A stretch of 64,000 bases of DNA from Ruminococcaceae bacterium UBA1417 (lineage in GTDB: Bacteria; Bacillota; Clostridia; Oscillospirales; Acutalibacteraceae), in NCBI GenBank assembly GCA_002305575.1, contig DBPP01000045.1, positions 1 to 64,000 on the forward strand, in the 5' to 3' direction. Made by a program: the position numbers and the translations under genes. Below are positions 26,250 through 35,148 of this stretch, in pieces; within the stretch, counting starts at the first letter, position 1, and every line of letters begins with the position of its first letter. The notes below the pieces were generated by a model. That model saw only the letters and a program-made list of their open reading frames with translations, did not search any database and had not been told where the DNA came from.

Positions 26250-26902
26250 AGCAGATCCTCCAATTCTGAGCGTATTTCTGTTTGTATATCCGTTTCTGTG
26301 CGCAGTTTTCCATGTGCCGCACAGTTTATAACGGTCCACCCGAGCTTTTGCGCCGCATATAGCGCACAGGCGCGGCATTGCAGCAAAAACGCGAGGTCGC
26401 GTTCGTGAATATCTTTTTTACCGGGGTCGCCAGCGTAGCGCTTGAGCAAAAGTGCCTGTGAAATTTCCGGCGGTACATCGAGATACAAGACGCGATCCGG
26501 TCTCGGCAACCCCAGCTTTTCATATTCAAAATCCTGAAGCCAGTCCATATAGCTGTCCCATGCTTCGTGCGGAAGCTTGCAGAGTTGGTACACCATATTG
26601 GAAGTTACGTACCGGTCCGCGATGATCGTTGCGCCGTTAAGATAATCCGCCTTCCATTTCATTTGAAAACTTGCAAAGCGGTCGACTGCATAAAAGGCGC
26701 TTGCCGCATAGGCGTTGACCGCTTCGGCATCGCTGCCAAAATCACCGGCAAGATACATTTTTATAAGCGCAGACGAAGGAGAATCATAATCGGGAAACGT
26801 AATTTTTTTCGCATGTCCGTGTTCCTGCGCAAAGAGGAGTAAGCGACTTGCCTGTGTGGCCTTTCCGCTGCCGTCGAGCCCTTCTATAACAATGAGTGCC
26901 AT
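26246..26902 (-). CDS. tmk: Thymidylate kinase
   Basis: 218 aa. Phosphorylates dTMP to dTDP. The P-loop is EGLDGSGKATQ, the DRY motif is ADRYVTSNMVYQ and VLYLDVPPE lies before the lid. The residue after the P-loop Lys is Ala rather than the usual Ser/Thr; I recall similar variants in other Firmicutes TMK-like proteins, so activity is still likely. First gene of a coupled run (tmk, DJ-1, 5-FCL, mltG); holB, the usual neighbour, is absent. Confidence 0.88.
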   Translation of the reverse strand: MALIVIEGLDGSGKATQASRLLLFAQEHGHAKKITFPDYDSPSSALIKMYLAGDFGSDAEAVNAYAASAFYAVDRFASFQMKWKADYLNGATIIADRYVTSNMVYQLCKLPHEAWDSYMDWLQDFEYEKLGLPRPDRVLYLDVPPEISQALLLKRYAGDPGKKDIHERDLAFLLQCRACALYAAQKLGWTVINCAAHGKLRTETDIQTEIRSELEDLL

Positions 26903-26935
26903 TTTTCTCTGTCCTTATTCTTTACATTCTTCCCT

Positions 26936-26964
26936 ATTATAACAAAGTGTGGGCAAATATACAA
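26936..26964 (-). promoter_or_regulatory. Sigma-A promoter of the tmk operon
   Basis: On the minus strand TTGTAT (26959-26964), 17-base spacer, perfect TATAAT (26936-26941), 34 bases before tmk. Confidence 0.7.
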
Positions 26965-27075
26965 CCCGAAATTTTCGGCTTTTCCCGTTATTAAGAAACA
27001 CGAAAGATTGGACAGGCACAAGAAACGCATTTTGCCGTAAAATGGCAATGAGAAACCATGAAGGAGGTTTATTCT

Positions 27076-27888
27076 ATGGCTGAAAATGAATTCGCTTCCA
27101 GTGCCGACAACAAGCCTGCATTGAAGGAAGCGGTCTGCATCGACGCCATGCGTATATACGATTCGTGCAGTGATAAGGACTGTCTCGAAGATATGCGCGT
27201 TCTGTTTCCTACGGCGGTGCAGCCGTTGGTGGACAGCGCCGCCAATGTGCGCGTGCGCTATGTCGATGTGATTTCTGTGTACATCGATATGCAGCCGATC
27301 CCCTTTAACCGCGGCTATTATTCCATCGACCTGACCTTTTTCTTTGATGTATCGCTCGATCTCTATGGCGGCTCCATCATTGGCAGTGAGCGTGTCAACG
27401 GCATTGCCATCTTCAACAAGAAGGTCATTCTGTTCGGCAGCGAGGGCAATGTCAAGATGTTCTCCAGCGAGGATTCCTGTGACAGCAGCTGCGATGTCCA
27501 GTGCAGCCGGATGCTTCCGAAGGCAACAGTACAGGTTGCGCGCCCGGTTGCGCTTTCCGCCAAGCTTTGTGACCGCGGCGCATGCGTCTGCGGCTGTGAG
27601 CCCTGCTGCGTGATTCCGGACTGCATTGCCAGTCGCTACGGCGGCGCGTTTGACACATCGCCGCAGAAAAATACGGTATACGTCACCATCGGCCTGTTTA
27701 CGATCGTCCAGATTGTACGCAATGTGCAGATGCTGATTCCGGCATTCGATTTCTGCGTGCCGGAAAAGGAATGTGTCACTTCGAGCGACAATCCCTGCGA
27801 ACTCTTCCGCAAGATTGATTTCCCGACCGATGAATTCTTCCCGCCGAAAGCCGGCGACTGCAACTGCGGATGCGGCTGCAATAAGTAA
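27076..27888 (+). CDS. Cysteine-rich conserved protein of unknown function
   Basis: 270 aa, soluble, no signal peptide, with 20 cysteines. Three zones: N-terminal AVCIDAMRIYDSCSDKDCLEDM, a beta-rich middle (RYVDVISVYIDMQPIP, DLTFFFDVSLDLYGG, KVILFGSEGNVK) and a Cys-dense end, CNCGCGCNK. I recall similar proteins in Clostridia but no assigned function; the size, Cys content and absence of secretion signal would suit a spore coat or metal-binding protein. AAGGAGG nine bases before 27076 fixes the start. It is monocistronic, flanked by its own terminator. Confidence 0.75.
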   Translation: MAENEFASSADNKPALKEAVCIDAMRIYDSCSDKDCLEDMRVLFPTAVQPLVDSAANVRVRYVDVISVYIDMQPIPFNRGYYSIDLTFFFDVSLDLYGGSIIGSERVNGIAIFNKKVILFGSEGNVKMFSSEDSCDSSCDVQCSRMLPKATVQVARPVALSAKLCDRGACVCGCEPCCVIPDCIASRYGGAFDTSPQKNTVYVTIGLFTIVQIVRNVQMLIPAFDFCVPEKECVTSSDNPCELFRKIDFPTDEFFPPKAGDCNCGCGCNK

Positions 27889-27924
27889 GACCCGCACAGA
27901 AGCTGTAACCCCGACATAAGCGAG

Positions 27925-27958
27925 GAGGCCATGGTCCGGCTTGGACCATGGCCTCTTT
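27925..27958. terminator. Perfect 13-bp hairpin between convergent genes
   Basis: GAGGCCATGGTCC (27925-27937), 5-base loop, exact complement (27943-27955), then TTT. It terminates the Cys-rich gene and lies 26 bases from the end of pcrA, so it may act on both strands. Confidence 0.8.
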
Positions 27959-27983
27959 CGCGGCTTGGCATGCTTGTACCCAA

Positions 27984-30371
27984 TCACATTTTCGTGAGCC
28001 GCGCGAAATTGGCGAAGAGTTTTTTGGTGCCGACCTTGTCGAAAGCGACTTCCAGAAGTGTGTCGTTTGCCATCGGTGTTGCAGAGACGATCACGCCGAC
28101 GCCGAACGCCTTGTGCGCTACGGTATCTCCGATGCGGTATGTGCCAGCCGGCGCGGGTGCAACGCGCGGCTTCGGCGTAAAGCCGCCTGCCTGTGCGACG
28201 GAGCTGCCTGATGCGGTACCGAATGGCTTGGCGCCGGAAAAGCTCGGCAGGACGGTTGGACGCGCCGTGTACTCCCGTGAGCGCGTGTGCGTGACAAGCG
28301 ATTCGGGAATTTCCTGTGCGAACCGCGAAAGCCGGTTACGGCTGGTCATGCCGTACAGCATCCGGGACTCTGCGTGCAGAATATACAATTCTTCTTTGGC
28401 CCGCGTGATCGCAACGTAGGCCAGACGGCGTTCTTCTTCCACCTCGGACGGCACGTATATACTCGCCATTCCTGGAAAAATATTTTCCTCCATGCCCGGG
28501 AGAAATACAATCGGAAACTCCAATCCCTTCGCGGAGTGAATCGTCATCAGAACGACGGAATCGGCCTCATTGTCATAATTGTCGATATCCGTGATAAGCG
28601 AGATTTCTTCCAGAAAATCGGCCAACGTTCCCTCTGGGTTTTCTTCCTCGTAGCGGCGAATATTGGAGGCAAGCTCGTGCACATTGCCTTCTCTGTCCTC
28701 CGCGCTTTCAGGATCGTCCGTCCGGAGAAAATCGATGTAGCCGGTACGCTCGACCATCTCGTCGTACAGTTCGCCGATGGTCACCTCGGGATCTTCGTTG
28801 AGATCGATCAGACCGCGCAGCTGTGCGCTGAAAAGCTTCATCTTGCTGGCTGCACGCGAAAGCGCCGGATATTCATCCGCATGTGCAATCACAGAAAAGA
28901 GGGATTCGCCGGTCTGCTGCCCGATTTCGGAAGCAACTTCCACAGAGCGGTCGCCGATCCCGCGCTTTGGCGTATTGATGATCCGACGCAGGCGCATTTC
29001 ATCGCTCGGATTGGAGATGACGCTGAGATAGGCGATCATCTCCCGAATCTCGCGGCGCTCATAGAAACGCGTGCCGCCGATGATGCGGTGCGGAATACCG
29101 GATTTCGCAAAATTCCGTTCGAACATCAGAGACTGCGCGTTTGTGCGGTACAAAACAGCATAATCGGAGAATTTGCGTCCCGCCGCCACACCGTCTAGAA
29201 TGACTTTTGCAATTCGTTCCGCTTCATCCGTTTCATTTTCTGCCGTGTGCAGGTGGATCGGCGCGCCTGCACCGTTCTTTGTCCACAGCGTCTTGCCTTT
29301 TCGTTCCGTATTGTTTTCAATGACGGCGTTCGCGGCATCCAGAATGTTTTGCGTTGAGCGGTAATTCTGCTCCAATCGGATAACCTGTGCGTCTTGAAAA
29401 CAGTTTTCAAAGCTCAAAATGTTCTCGATAGTCGCTCCGCGGAATTTGTAGATACTCTGGTCATCATCGCCGACCACGCAGAGATTTTGATGCTTTTCGG
29501 CGAGCAGGCGCACAAATGTATACTGCGCGTGGTTGGTGTCCTGGTACTCGTCGACCATCAGATATTTGAAGCGGTTCTGATAGTATTCCAGAATGTCCGG
29601 GCAGGTGTTGAACAGTTCGACCGTCTTGTTGATTAGATCGTCAAAATCCATGGCATCGGCATCCTGTAAGCGTTGCTGGTACATTGTATAGGCGCGGGAG
29701 ACAATTTTTAACCGGAAGTCATCCCCCACACTTCTAGCAAATTCCTGCGGAGAAACAAGAGAGTCCTTTGCCCGCGAAATTTCGTTCAGTACAGCCTTTG
29801 GCGGCAGATTCTTTTCCGAGACATCCAGTTCTTTCAGAATATTCTTCATCAGTCGCCGCTGATCGTCCGTATCGTAAATCGTAAAATGGGAGGAATATCC
29901 GATGCGTTCGCCGTCCCGGCGCAGGATACGCGCGCAGGTGGAGTGGAAGGTGGATGCCCAGATGTCGTTGCCCTGTGCGCCAAGCATAGCGCACAACCGG
30001 TCCTTCAATTCCCCAGCCGCTTTATTTGTAAAGGTAATGGCCATAATTTTCCACGGCGGACACGCGGAAACGCTCAGGCGGCTCTGCGTGTCCGCCGGTA
30101 GCGGTACATCCGCTTCGAGGTAAGCGCGGCAGGCCGCGAAATCGGCTTCCCCCAGCGCATCCTGTACAAATGTGCTGTGATAAGCGTTGCCATAGCGCAG
30201 AATGTTTGCAATACGATGGATGAGGACCGTTGTTTTTCCACTTCCGGCGCCCGCCAGAATGAGCAATGGCCCATTGACGGAGAACACCGCTTCCCGCTGA
30301 CGGTCGTTCATGCGGGAAAACTCCTTTTCAAGCACAGCGCGGCGAAGCGCAAGAATTTCTGATTTGTCCAT
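27984..30371 (-). CDS. pcrA: ATP-dependent DNA helicase PcrA/UvrD
   Basis: 795 aa superfamily 1A helicase. Motif I is LAGAGSGKTT, motif II is VDEYQDTN, motif III is VVGDDDQSIYKFRGA, motif IV region LEQNYRST, and VVLMTIHSAKGLEFP and YVAITRAKEELYI mark motifs V and VI. A short basic C-terminal tail (GDTVAHKAFGVGVI) is the Tudor-like domain of PcrA, which binds RNA polymerase. It works in repair and replication-fork restart. AAAGGCAG precedes the ATG; a short palindrome TATTGTACAATA (30406-30417) lies in its promoter region. Confidence 0.95.
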   Translation of the reverse strand: MDKSEILALRRAVLEKEFSRMNDRQREAVFSVNGPLLILAGAGSGKTTVLIHRIANILRYGNAYHSTFVQDALGEADFAACRAYLEADVPLPADTQSRLSVSACPPWKIMAITFTNKAAGELKDRLCAMLGAQGNDIWASTFHSTCARILRRDGERIGYSSHFTIYDTDDQRRLMKNILKELDVSEKNLPPKAVLNEISRAKDSLVSPQEFARSVGDDFRLKIVSRAYTMYQQRLQDADAMDFDDLINKTVELFNTCPDILEYYQNRFKYLMVDEYQDTNHAQYTFVRLLAEKHQNLCVVGDDDQSIYKFRGATIENILSFENCFQDAQVIRLEQNYRSTQNILDAANAVIENNTERKGKTLWTKNGAGAPIHLHTAENETDEAERIAKVILDGVAAGRKFSDYAVLYRTNAQSLMFERNFAKSGIPHRIIGGTRFYERREIREMIAYLSVISNPSDEMRLRRIINTPKRGIGDRSVEVASEIGQQTGESLFSVIAHADEYPALSRAASKMKLFSAQLRGLIDLNEDPEVTIGELYDEMVERTGYIDFLRTDDPESAEDREGNVHELASNIRRYEEENPEGTLADFLEEISLITDIDNYDNEADSVVLMTIHSAKGLEFPIVFLPGMEENIFPGMASIYVPSEVEEERRLAYVAITRAKEELYILHAESRMLYGMTSRNRLSRFAQEIPESLVTHTRSREYTARPTVLPSFSGAKPFGTASGSSVAQAGGFTPKPRVAPAPAGTYRIGDTVAHKAFGVGVIVSATPMANDTLLEVAFDKVGTKKLFANFARLTKM

Positions 30372-30453
30372 GAAAATAAACTGCCTTTCTGTTTCGTTCG
30401 GTACCTATTGTACAATACTCCGAAAGAAATAGCAATCGAACACCGAATAAAAC

Positions 30454-30482
30454 TTGAATTGCACATAAAAATGACGTATACT
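30454..30482 (+). promoter_or_regulatory. Sigma-A promoter of the DUF1836 gene
   Basis: TTGAAT (30454-30459), 17-base spacer, TATACT (30477-30482), 32 bases before the start codon. Confidence 0.65.
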
Positions 30483-30514
30483 GTTTATGAAAACGAAAAA
30501 AGGTGGTATTCGGA

Positions 30515-31054
30515 ATGGATGAGAAACGAATGGACCTGAAGGCATGGGCAGCAGCGGCCGAAAATTACGCATTGCCGTCATGGGATGCGCTGCCGTCGAT
30601 TCCGCTCTATATGGACCAGGTTACAATGGTAACCGGTCAGGCGCTGGCTCTGTTCGAACGGGAGGAAAAGCAGAACCTGCTTACGAGCAGTATGGTCAAC
30701 AATTATGTGAAGAACGGTGTCGTGGAGCATCCGGTGCACAAGAAATACATGCGTGAGCATCTGGCAAAGCTGATGATGGTCAGCCTGCTCAAGCAGGTGC
30801 TTTCCATCCAGGATATTTCCGTGCTGCTTTCCGGCGAGGAAGCCGCCGAGCAATTTTACGCTGACTTCGCTGCCGCGCAGGACAGCGCTCTGCATGAAAC
30901 GGCGGCATTGCTGCAGACGGACTGCGAACAGACGGATCTGAGAGCGCTGGCGCTTCGGCTTGCCGCGGAAGCCAATGCCCGGCGCGCCGTGTCCGAGCGC
31001 ATCCTGATGGCCCTTTCCAAAGAGCAGAAAAACACAGAGAAAACAAAGAAATAG
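30515..31054 (+). CDS. DUF1836 family protein, predicted DNA-binding regulator
   Basis: 179 aa. The block IPLYMDQVTMVTGQAL, TSSMVNNYVKNGVV and KLMMVSLLKQVLSIQDI matches DUF1836, a Firmicutes family thought to be MerR-like helix-turn-helix regulators; no target is known. AGGTGG lies nine bases before the ATG at 30515. It is followed after 82 bases by the asparagine-synthetase-like gene, with no terminator seen, so the two may be linked. Confidence 0.75.
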   Translation: MDEKRMDLKAWAAAAENYALPSWDALPSIPLYMDQVTMVTGQALALFEREEKQNLLTSSMVNNYVKNGVVEHPVHKKYMREHLAKLMMVSLLKQVLSIQDISVLLSGEEAAEQFYADFAAAQDSALHETAALLQTDCEQTDLRALALRLAAEANARRAVSERILMALSKEQKNTEKTKK

Positions 31055-31136
31055 GTTGTGTATAAAACCACACCTCGGCGCATAAAATTCTTTATTCGGT
31101 ACAGTTTTATTTTTGTGCTGAGAAAGGATGGTTCCG

Positions 31137-32984
31137 ATGTGTGGTTTTGCCGGCTTTTTCGACCCGGAGGAGTCCTTGCGGGAGGAAAAATATCTCTGGA
31201 TGGCGCTTGCCCGTCGCATGGCGCAGCGCATCGCGCATCGTGGCCCGGACGAAAAAGGCGCGTATGTATCGGAGCACTGCGCGCTGGCGCAGGCTCGCCT
31301 CGCTGTGTTGGATCCGGTAAAAGGCGTACAGCCCATGACCTATGCTGACAGCGCCCTCACCGCGGCCATTGTCTATAACGGGGAAATCTACAACGCTGAT
31401 GCGCTCCGCGAAGAGCTATCGCAGCACGGCTTCACCTTTCAAACCGGCTGCGATACCGAAGTGGTTCTCAAGAGCTATCTGTGCTTTGGCCCCGCGTGTG
31501 CGGAGAAGTTGAACGGGATCTTTGCCTTTGCCATCGACGATGTATCGAACAACCGGCTTTTCCTGTGCCGGGATCGCTTTGGCGTAAAGCCGCTGTTCTA
31601 CACGTTTTCCGGTGGCCGGCTGGTATTTGCTTCGGAAATCAAGGCGTTGTTTGAATACCCGGGTGTACAGCCCGTTTTAGGACGTACCGGTATCTGTGAG
31701 GTTTTCGGAATTGGTCCGACACGCACGCCGGGCTGCGGTGTGTTTGAGAATATCCGAGAAATTCGGCCGGGGCACGCGGCCATTTGGGGGCAGAACGGTT
31801 TTTCGGAATATCCGTACTTTCAGCTCGAAGCGCGGCCCTATACGGAAGATTACGATACGTCCGTCCGGAAAGTGCGGGAACTGCTTGAGGATATTGTCTC
31901 GCGGCAATTGACGTCCGATGTCCCACTTTGCGCTTTCCTTTCCGGCGATTTGCAGTCGAGTGTGATTGCGGCCATTGCGGCTCGAGAGCGATTTACCCGT
32001 GGGTTGCCGCTGCAAACGTATGCCTTTACATACGGTGAAAACGGCCAGTATACCGGATCCAACAGCAAGCGGACAGAGGACAGCGCGTTTTGGGCCGAAC
32101 AGGCCGGTGCGTTGCTCAACACGGAGCACAGCACGTTGATCTGCGGCGACGAGCAGTTCCCGGATTTACTGATGGATGCCGTAATTGCCAGAGATTTACC
32201 CGGCATGGCCGATATAGACGCCGCTTTTCTATGCTTTTGCCGCGAAGTGAAGAAGCGACACACGGTTGCCCTATGCGGCGAGTGTGCCGATGAAATTTTC
32301 GGGGGACACCCGTGGTTCTTTCAGAAGTCCCCTGCCGGCGTGTTTCCCTGGTCGCGGAACCTTTCCCAGCGCGCGTCCCTGCTGAAACCGGATATCGCGG
32401 CCGAAATACAACTGGAGGATTATGTGCGCGAACGTTTCCGGGAGGCGGTGGACGCGGTGCCGGTGTTATGCGGCGAATCTTCGGAAAACCGGCAGTTCCG
32501 CACCATGACGTTTCTTAGTTTATACTGGTTTATGGCGACGCTTCTGGAGCAAAAAGACCGCTGCGGCATGTACAGCGGTCTCGAGGTGCGTGTGCCATAT
32601 GCCGATCACCGGTTAATCGAGTATATTTTCAACACGCCCAAGGAGATTCGGGCACCGAACGGCGTTCCAGATGGGCTTCTGCGCGACGCTTGCCGCGGTT
32701 TACTGCCCGATTCCGTTCTTTTCAGACCAAAATGCCCTTTTCCCAAAATCCACAATCCACGCTATACAGAAGAGCTCAGAAAAAGGCTTTCTCATGTGCT
32801 GCGCGATACGGAGCAGCCCATTCACCGCCTGCTCTCTGCGAAAGCTGCTGTCGATTTGCTGCACCAGTGTCTCGACGACAGACACCCATGGTTCGGCCCG
32901 TTTCTGTCTGGCCCGCAACGGATCGCATACCTGCTCCAAATCAACCTCTGGCTTGTTCGGTACAAAATCAAAATTGTCCTCTAA
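31137..32984 (+). CDS. Asparagine synthetase B-like protein with degraded PP-loop
   Basis: 615 aa, two domains. The N-terminal glutaminase starts MCGFAGFF, with Cys2 free to act as nucleophile (start chosen at 31137, GAAAGGATGG upstream), plus RIAHRGPDEKG and YNGEIYN. The C-terminal synthetase has VALCGECADEIFGG and LEVRVPYADHRL. The ATP-pyrophosphatase loop, SGG-x-DSS in the family, reads SGDLQSS (residues 269-275), losing the second Gly and the Asp. Synthetase activity is therefore doubtful; glutaminase or a regulatory role is possible. The stop overlaps that of convergent gerC by 3 bases. Confidence 0.85.
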   Translation: MCGFAGFFDPEESLREEKYLWMALARRMAQRIAHRGPDEKGAYVSEHCALAQARLAVLDPVKGVQPMTYADSALTAAIVYNGEIYNADALREELSQHGFTFQTGCDTEVVLKSYLCFGPACAEKLNGIFAFAIDDVSNNRLFLCRDRFGVKPLFYTFSGGRLVFASEIKALFEYPGVQPVLGRTGICEVFGIGPTRTPGCGVFENIREIRPGHAAIWGQNGFSEYPYFQLEARPYTEDYDTSVRKVRELLEDIVSRQLTSDVPLCAFLSGDLQSSVIAAIAARERFTRGLPLQTYAFTYGENGQYTGSNSKRTEDSAFWAEQAGALLNTEHSTLICGDEQFPDLLMDAVIARDLPGMADIDAAFLCFCREVKKRHTVALCGECADEIFGGHPWFFQKSPAGVFPWSRNLSQRASLLKPDIAAEIQLEDYVRERFREAVDAVPVLCGESSENRQFRTMTFLSLYWFMATLLEQKDRCGMYSGLEVRVPYADHRLIEYIFNTPKEIRAPNGVPDGLLRDACRGLLPDSVLFRPKCPFPKIHNPRYTEELRKRLSHVLRDTEQPIHRLLSAKAAVDLLHQCLDDRHPWFGPFLSGPQRIAYLLQINLWLVRYKIKIVL

Positions 32985-34069
32985 AAATAGGGCACGTTCT
33001 CTTCCTCTACGCGATCGATGGCTGATTCCACTTGGATGTCAAACACGGCGTTTTGCTGGATAAGCGCCCAATTGTCGCAGATGCTGCGCCACACTTCTGG
33101 CGCGTCGCGCAGCACTGCAGCGCCGAATCCAGCGGCATCGCTTCCGCTTTCATACACCGCCGCGGACAGATAGGCCTCAATGGCCGAGACAGCCTGCTCG
33201 GCCAACGCCTTTTCCAACCGTGGAAACGCCTCGTTCCCAATTGGATATCGCGCACTGGAGATTGCGCTGATTTCTCCCTCGATTTGCACGTTGACTGCAA
33301 ACCGAGGGTTTTCTTCTGTACCGGTAAACTGGATTTCACTTTTTGTGCGGTTCACTGCCAATGTTACGGCACCGCATGCCGGATCCTCCACGACGAACTG
33401 TCCGGCTTTCAGATTTCCCTGCAGAATCAAGAGGCCCTGCACGTCCTGTGGGGAAAGCAGCTTCTGCAAGGTGAAGTCCCGCAAAAGTGCTGTGCCGGCA
33501 GGTTCGATTTGCTCTGTGCGGCGCAGCACGGGCAAAACGGCCGATGCTCCCTCGCCGTAGGTGCCGTTGATCAGACCGATCAGATTGACGTCCACAGAGA
33601 GCCCACTGTAATCGGCGCCGTTCGTTATCCCTGCAATCTGCGTAGCGCGTGGATCCGCATCCCCTTCCACACGCAGGATATCTTCGGCGGTCGTTTCGGA
33701 AAGGAAAACTTGAATGGTTGGCCTGGAATCGTAGTGGCGGATGAAAAAATCAAGATCGGCACCCAGTCCATTTCGGGCGCAGTTCATGCCGAAAACAATC
33801 AAAGTATTGTGCGAATACAGGGGCTGTTGGCCGGTACTTCGTACAATTTCGTTCAGCGCCTGAGGCACCGTCTCCCCCACGCCGGAAAGACTGATTTCGG
33901 TACCGTTACCGTCGGCCAGAGCGGCCCGCACGGTTACACAGCAGCCATTTTCCGTCCGATCAATCCCAACAGCGCTGATCAGGGCCCGTTCGTGCAGGTC
34001 CGGTGCGCAGGCAGAAAGCGTTGCGAAGATAAAAACGACGATTCCACAAAGCGTCAAATACTTTTTCAT
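32981..34069 (-). CDS. Spore germination protein, Ger(x)C family
   Basis: 362 aa lipoprotein. Signal peptide ends at the lipobox LSAC (MKKYLTLCGIVVFIFATLSAC), followed by the Ger(x)C pattern: DLHERALISAVGIDRTENG, the PLYSHNTLIVFG strand and the C-terminal ERLEKALAE-type helix region. It is the C subunit of a germinant receptor on the outer face of the spore inner membrane. The ATG at 34069 overlaps the gerB stop (ATGA), with AAAGGAG upstream. Last gene of the ger operon; its 3' end overlaps the asparagine-synthetase-like gene. Confidence 0.9.
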   Translation of the reverse strand: MKKYLTLCGIVVFIFATLSACAPDLHERALISAVGIDRTENGCCVTVRAALADGNGTEISLSGVGETVPQALNEIVRSTGQQPLYSHNTLIVFGMNCARNGLGADLDFFIRHYDSRPTIQVFLSETTAEDILRVEGDADPRATQIAGITNGADYSGLSVDVNLIGLINGTYGEGASAVLPVLRRTEQIEPAGTALLRDFTLQKLLSPQDVQGLLILQGNLKAGQFVVEDPACGAVTLAVNRTKSEIQFTGTEENPRFAVNVQIEGEISAISSARYPIGNEAFPRLEKALAEQAVSAIEAYLSAAVYESGSDAAGFGAAVLRDAPEVWRSICDNWALIQQNAVFDIQVESAIDRVEEENVPYF

Positions 34070-35148
34070 CCGGCTTTTCGCTCCTTTCTGCAAAGCTCTG
34101 CAATCCAGATAATGACCGGAAGCAAAACGCTTGTCAGTGTGGTGAAGGCCAAAAGGTATTCCATGCGGAACAGAACGCCGGCACGGCGGGCATCTTCTGT
34201 AATCCACAGAGAAAACAATACGCTTACCGCAGCCGATGCGGCCAAAAGAACCGAACGAACCCGTGGCTTGACCATGCGCGAAACGCATTCGGAAATCCCG
34301 AACAGACCGCAGGCAATGCGAATGACAAGCGTCATCATACACAGACCGATAAAGAGCGCGTCCAGCCGCTGAATGCCTGCAATTTCCGACATGGCGGCCA
34401 GCGTGTATGCCGGAAAGATCTGTAAATAGGCGTATTCTCCGAGACAAGAGACGATGAAGAACAACAGGATAGACAAAAACAGTGTGATACCGCCGTTGAA
34501 CACGGCAAATCCCAATTTTTTTCGTCCGGTCACAAACGGCATCAGCACAGCAAATTCTGCAATCGACGTGCAGCGGGAAGCAAAGACAAAAAAGCCGCGA
34601 AAGGCCGTGCCAGCACCATCGTACCAGAGCGGCTCCACATAGCGCAGCGTGACGTTTGGCGAGAGCGCCGTGAAGATAGCTGCCATCCCCAGCGCAAATA
34701 GAACGAAAATACAGATGGCGGCGCGGGAGATGGTCTCAATCCCCTTGATCGCACCGTACAGGGCAATGCCCGTAAGAATAATGGCAATCGACCATTTGGA
34801 AGCGGCAGGATCCATGGTGTTTAGCAAAAGGGCCAAAAACATGGATAGGCTGAAGGTGTTCATGACAAGGAAAAAAACGCCGTAGATGGCGGAAATGCCA
34901 AAGCCAAATCCGCCCATGCGCTGCTCTGCAATAGCGGGCAGGGATTTCTCCGGATAGCGCCGGTTCAGCCAGAAAAGCGGCAATACAAGGAGAAAGCATA
35001 CGGCAAAAAGCATTAAGGAGGAAAAAATCGTTTCAAGAAGATTGCCCCGTCCAAGCGTCTGCGCGTTGACCGTAATGCTGATAACGACCCGGGAAAGGAA
35101 CAACATGAAATAGAACTGAAAGGCGCTGATTTTGGTGGGATGCTTCAA
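34066..35148 (-). CDS. Spore germination protein, GerAB/GerB family (APC-type)
   Basis: 360 aa with about ten membrane helices. KISAFQFYFMLFLSRVV at the N-terminus and the long hydrophobic core are typical of GerAB subunits, which probably bind germinants. I place the start at a TTG (35146-35148): it overlaps the gerA stop as TTGA, follows GGAGG by ten bases and gives the family length; the longer ATG frame from 35220 would lie inside gerA. Second gene of gerA-gerB-gerC. Confidence 0.88.
   Translation of the reverse strand: MKHPTKISAFQFYFMLFLSRVVISITVNAQTLGRGNLLETIFSSLMLFAVCFLLVLPLFWLNRRYPEKSLPAIAEQRMGGFGFGISAIYGVFFLVMNTFSLSMFLALLLNTMDPAASKWSIAIILTGIALYGAIKGIETISRAAICIFVLFALGMAAIFTALSPNVTLRYVEPLWYDGAGTAFRGFFVFASRCTSIAEFAVLMPFVTGRKKLGFAVFNGGITLFLSILLFFIVSCLGEYAYLQIFPAYTLAAMSEIAGIQRLDALFIGLCMMTLVIRIACGLFGISECVSRMVKPRVRSVLLAASAAVSVLFSLWITEDARRAGVLFRMEYLLAFTTLTSVLLPVIIWIAELCRKERKAG

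Noticed and set aside
26884..27987. 367-codon minus-strand frame over the Cys-rich gene
   Set aside because: It crosses the tmk promoter and a terminator, and the plus-strand gene has a strong ribosome site and family-like sequence.
33032..34372. 446-codon plus-strand frame opposite gerC/gerB
   Set aside because: Antisense to well-recognised Ger proteins; no initiation site or family match.
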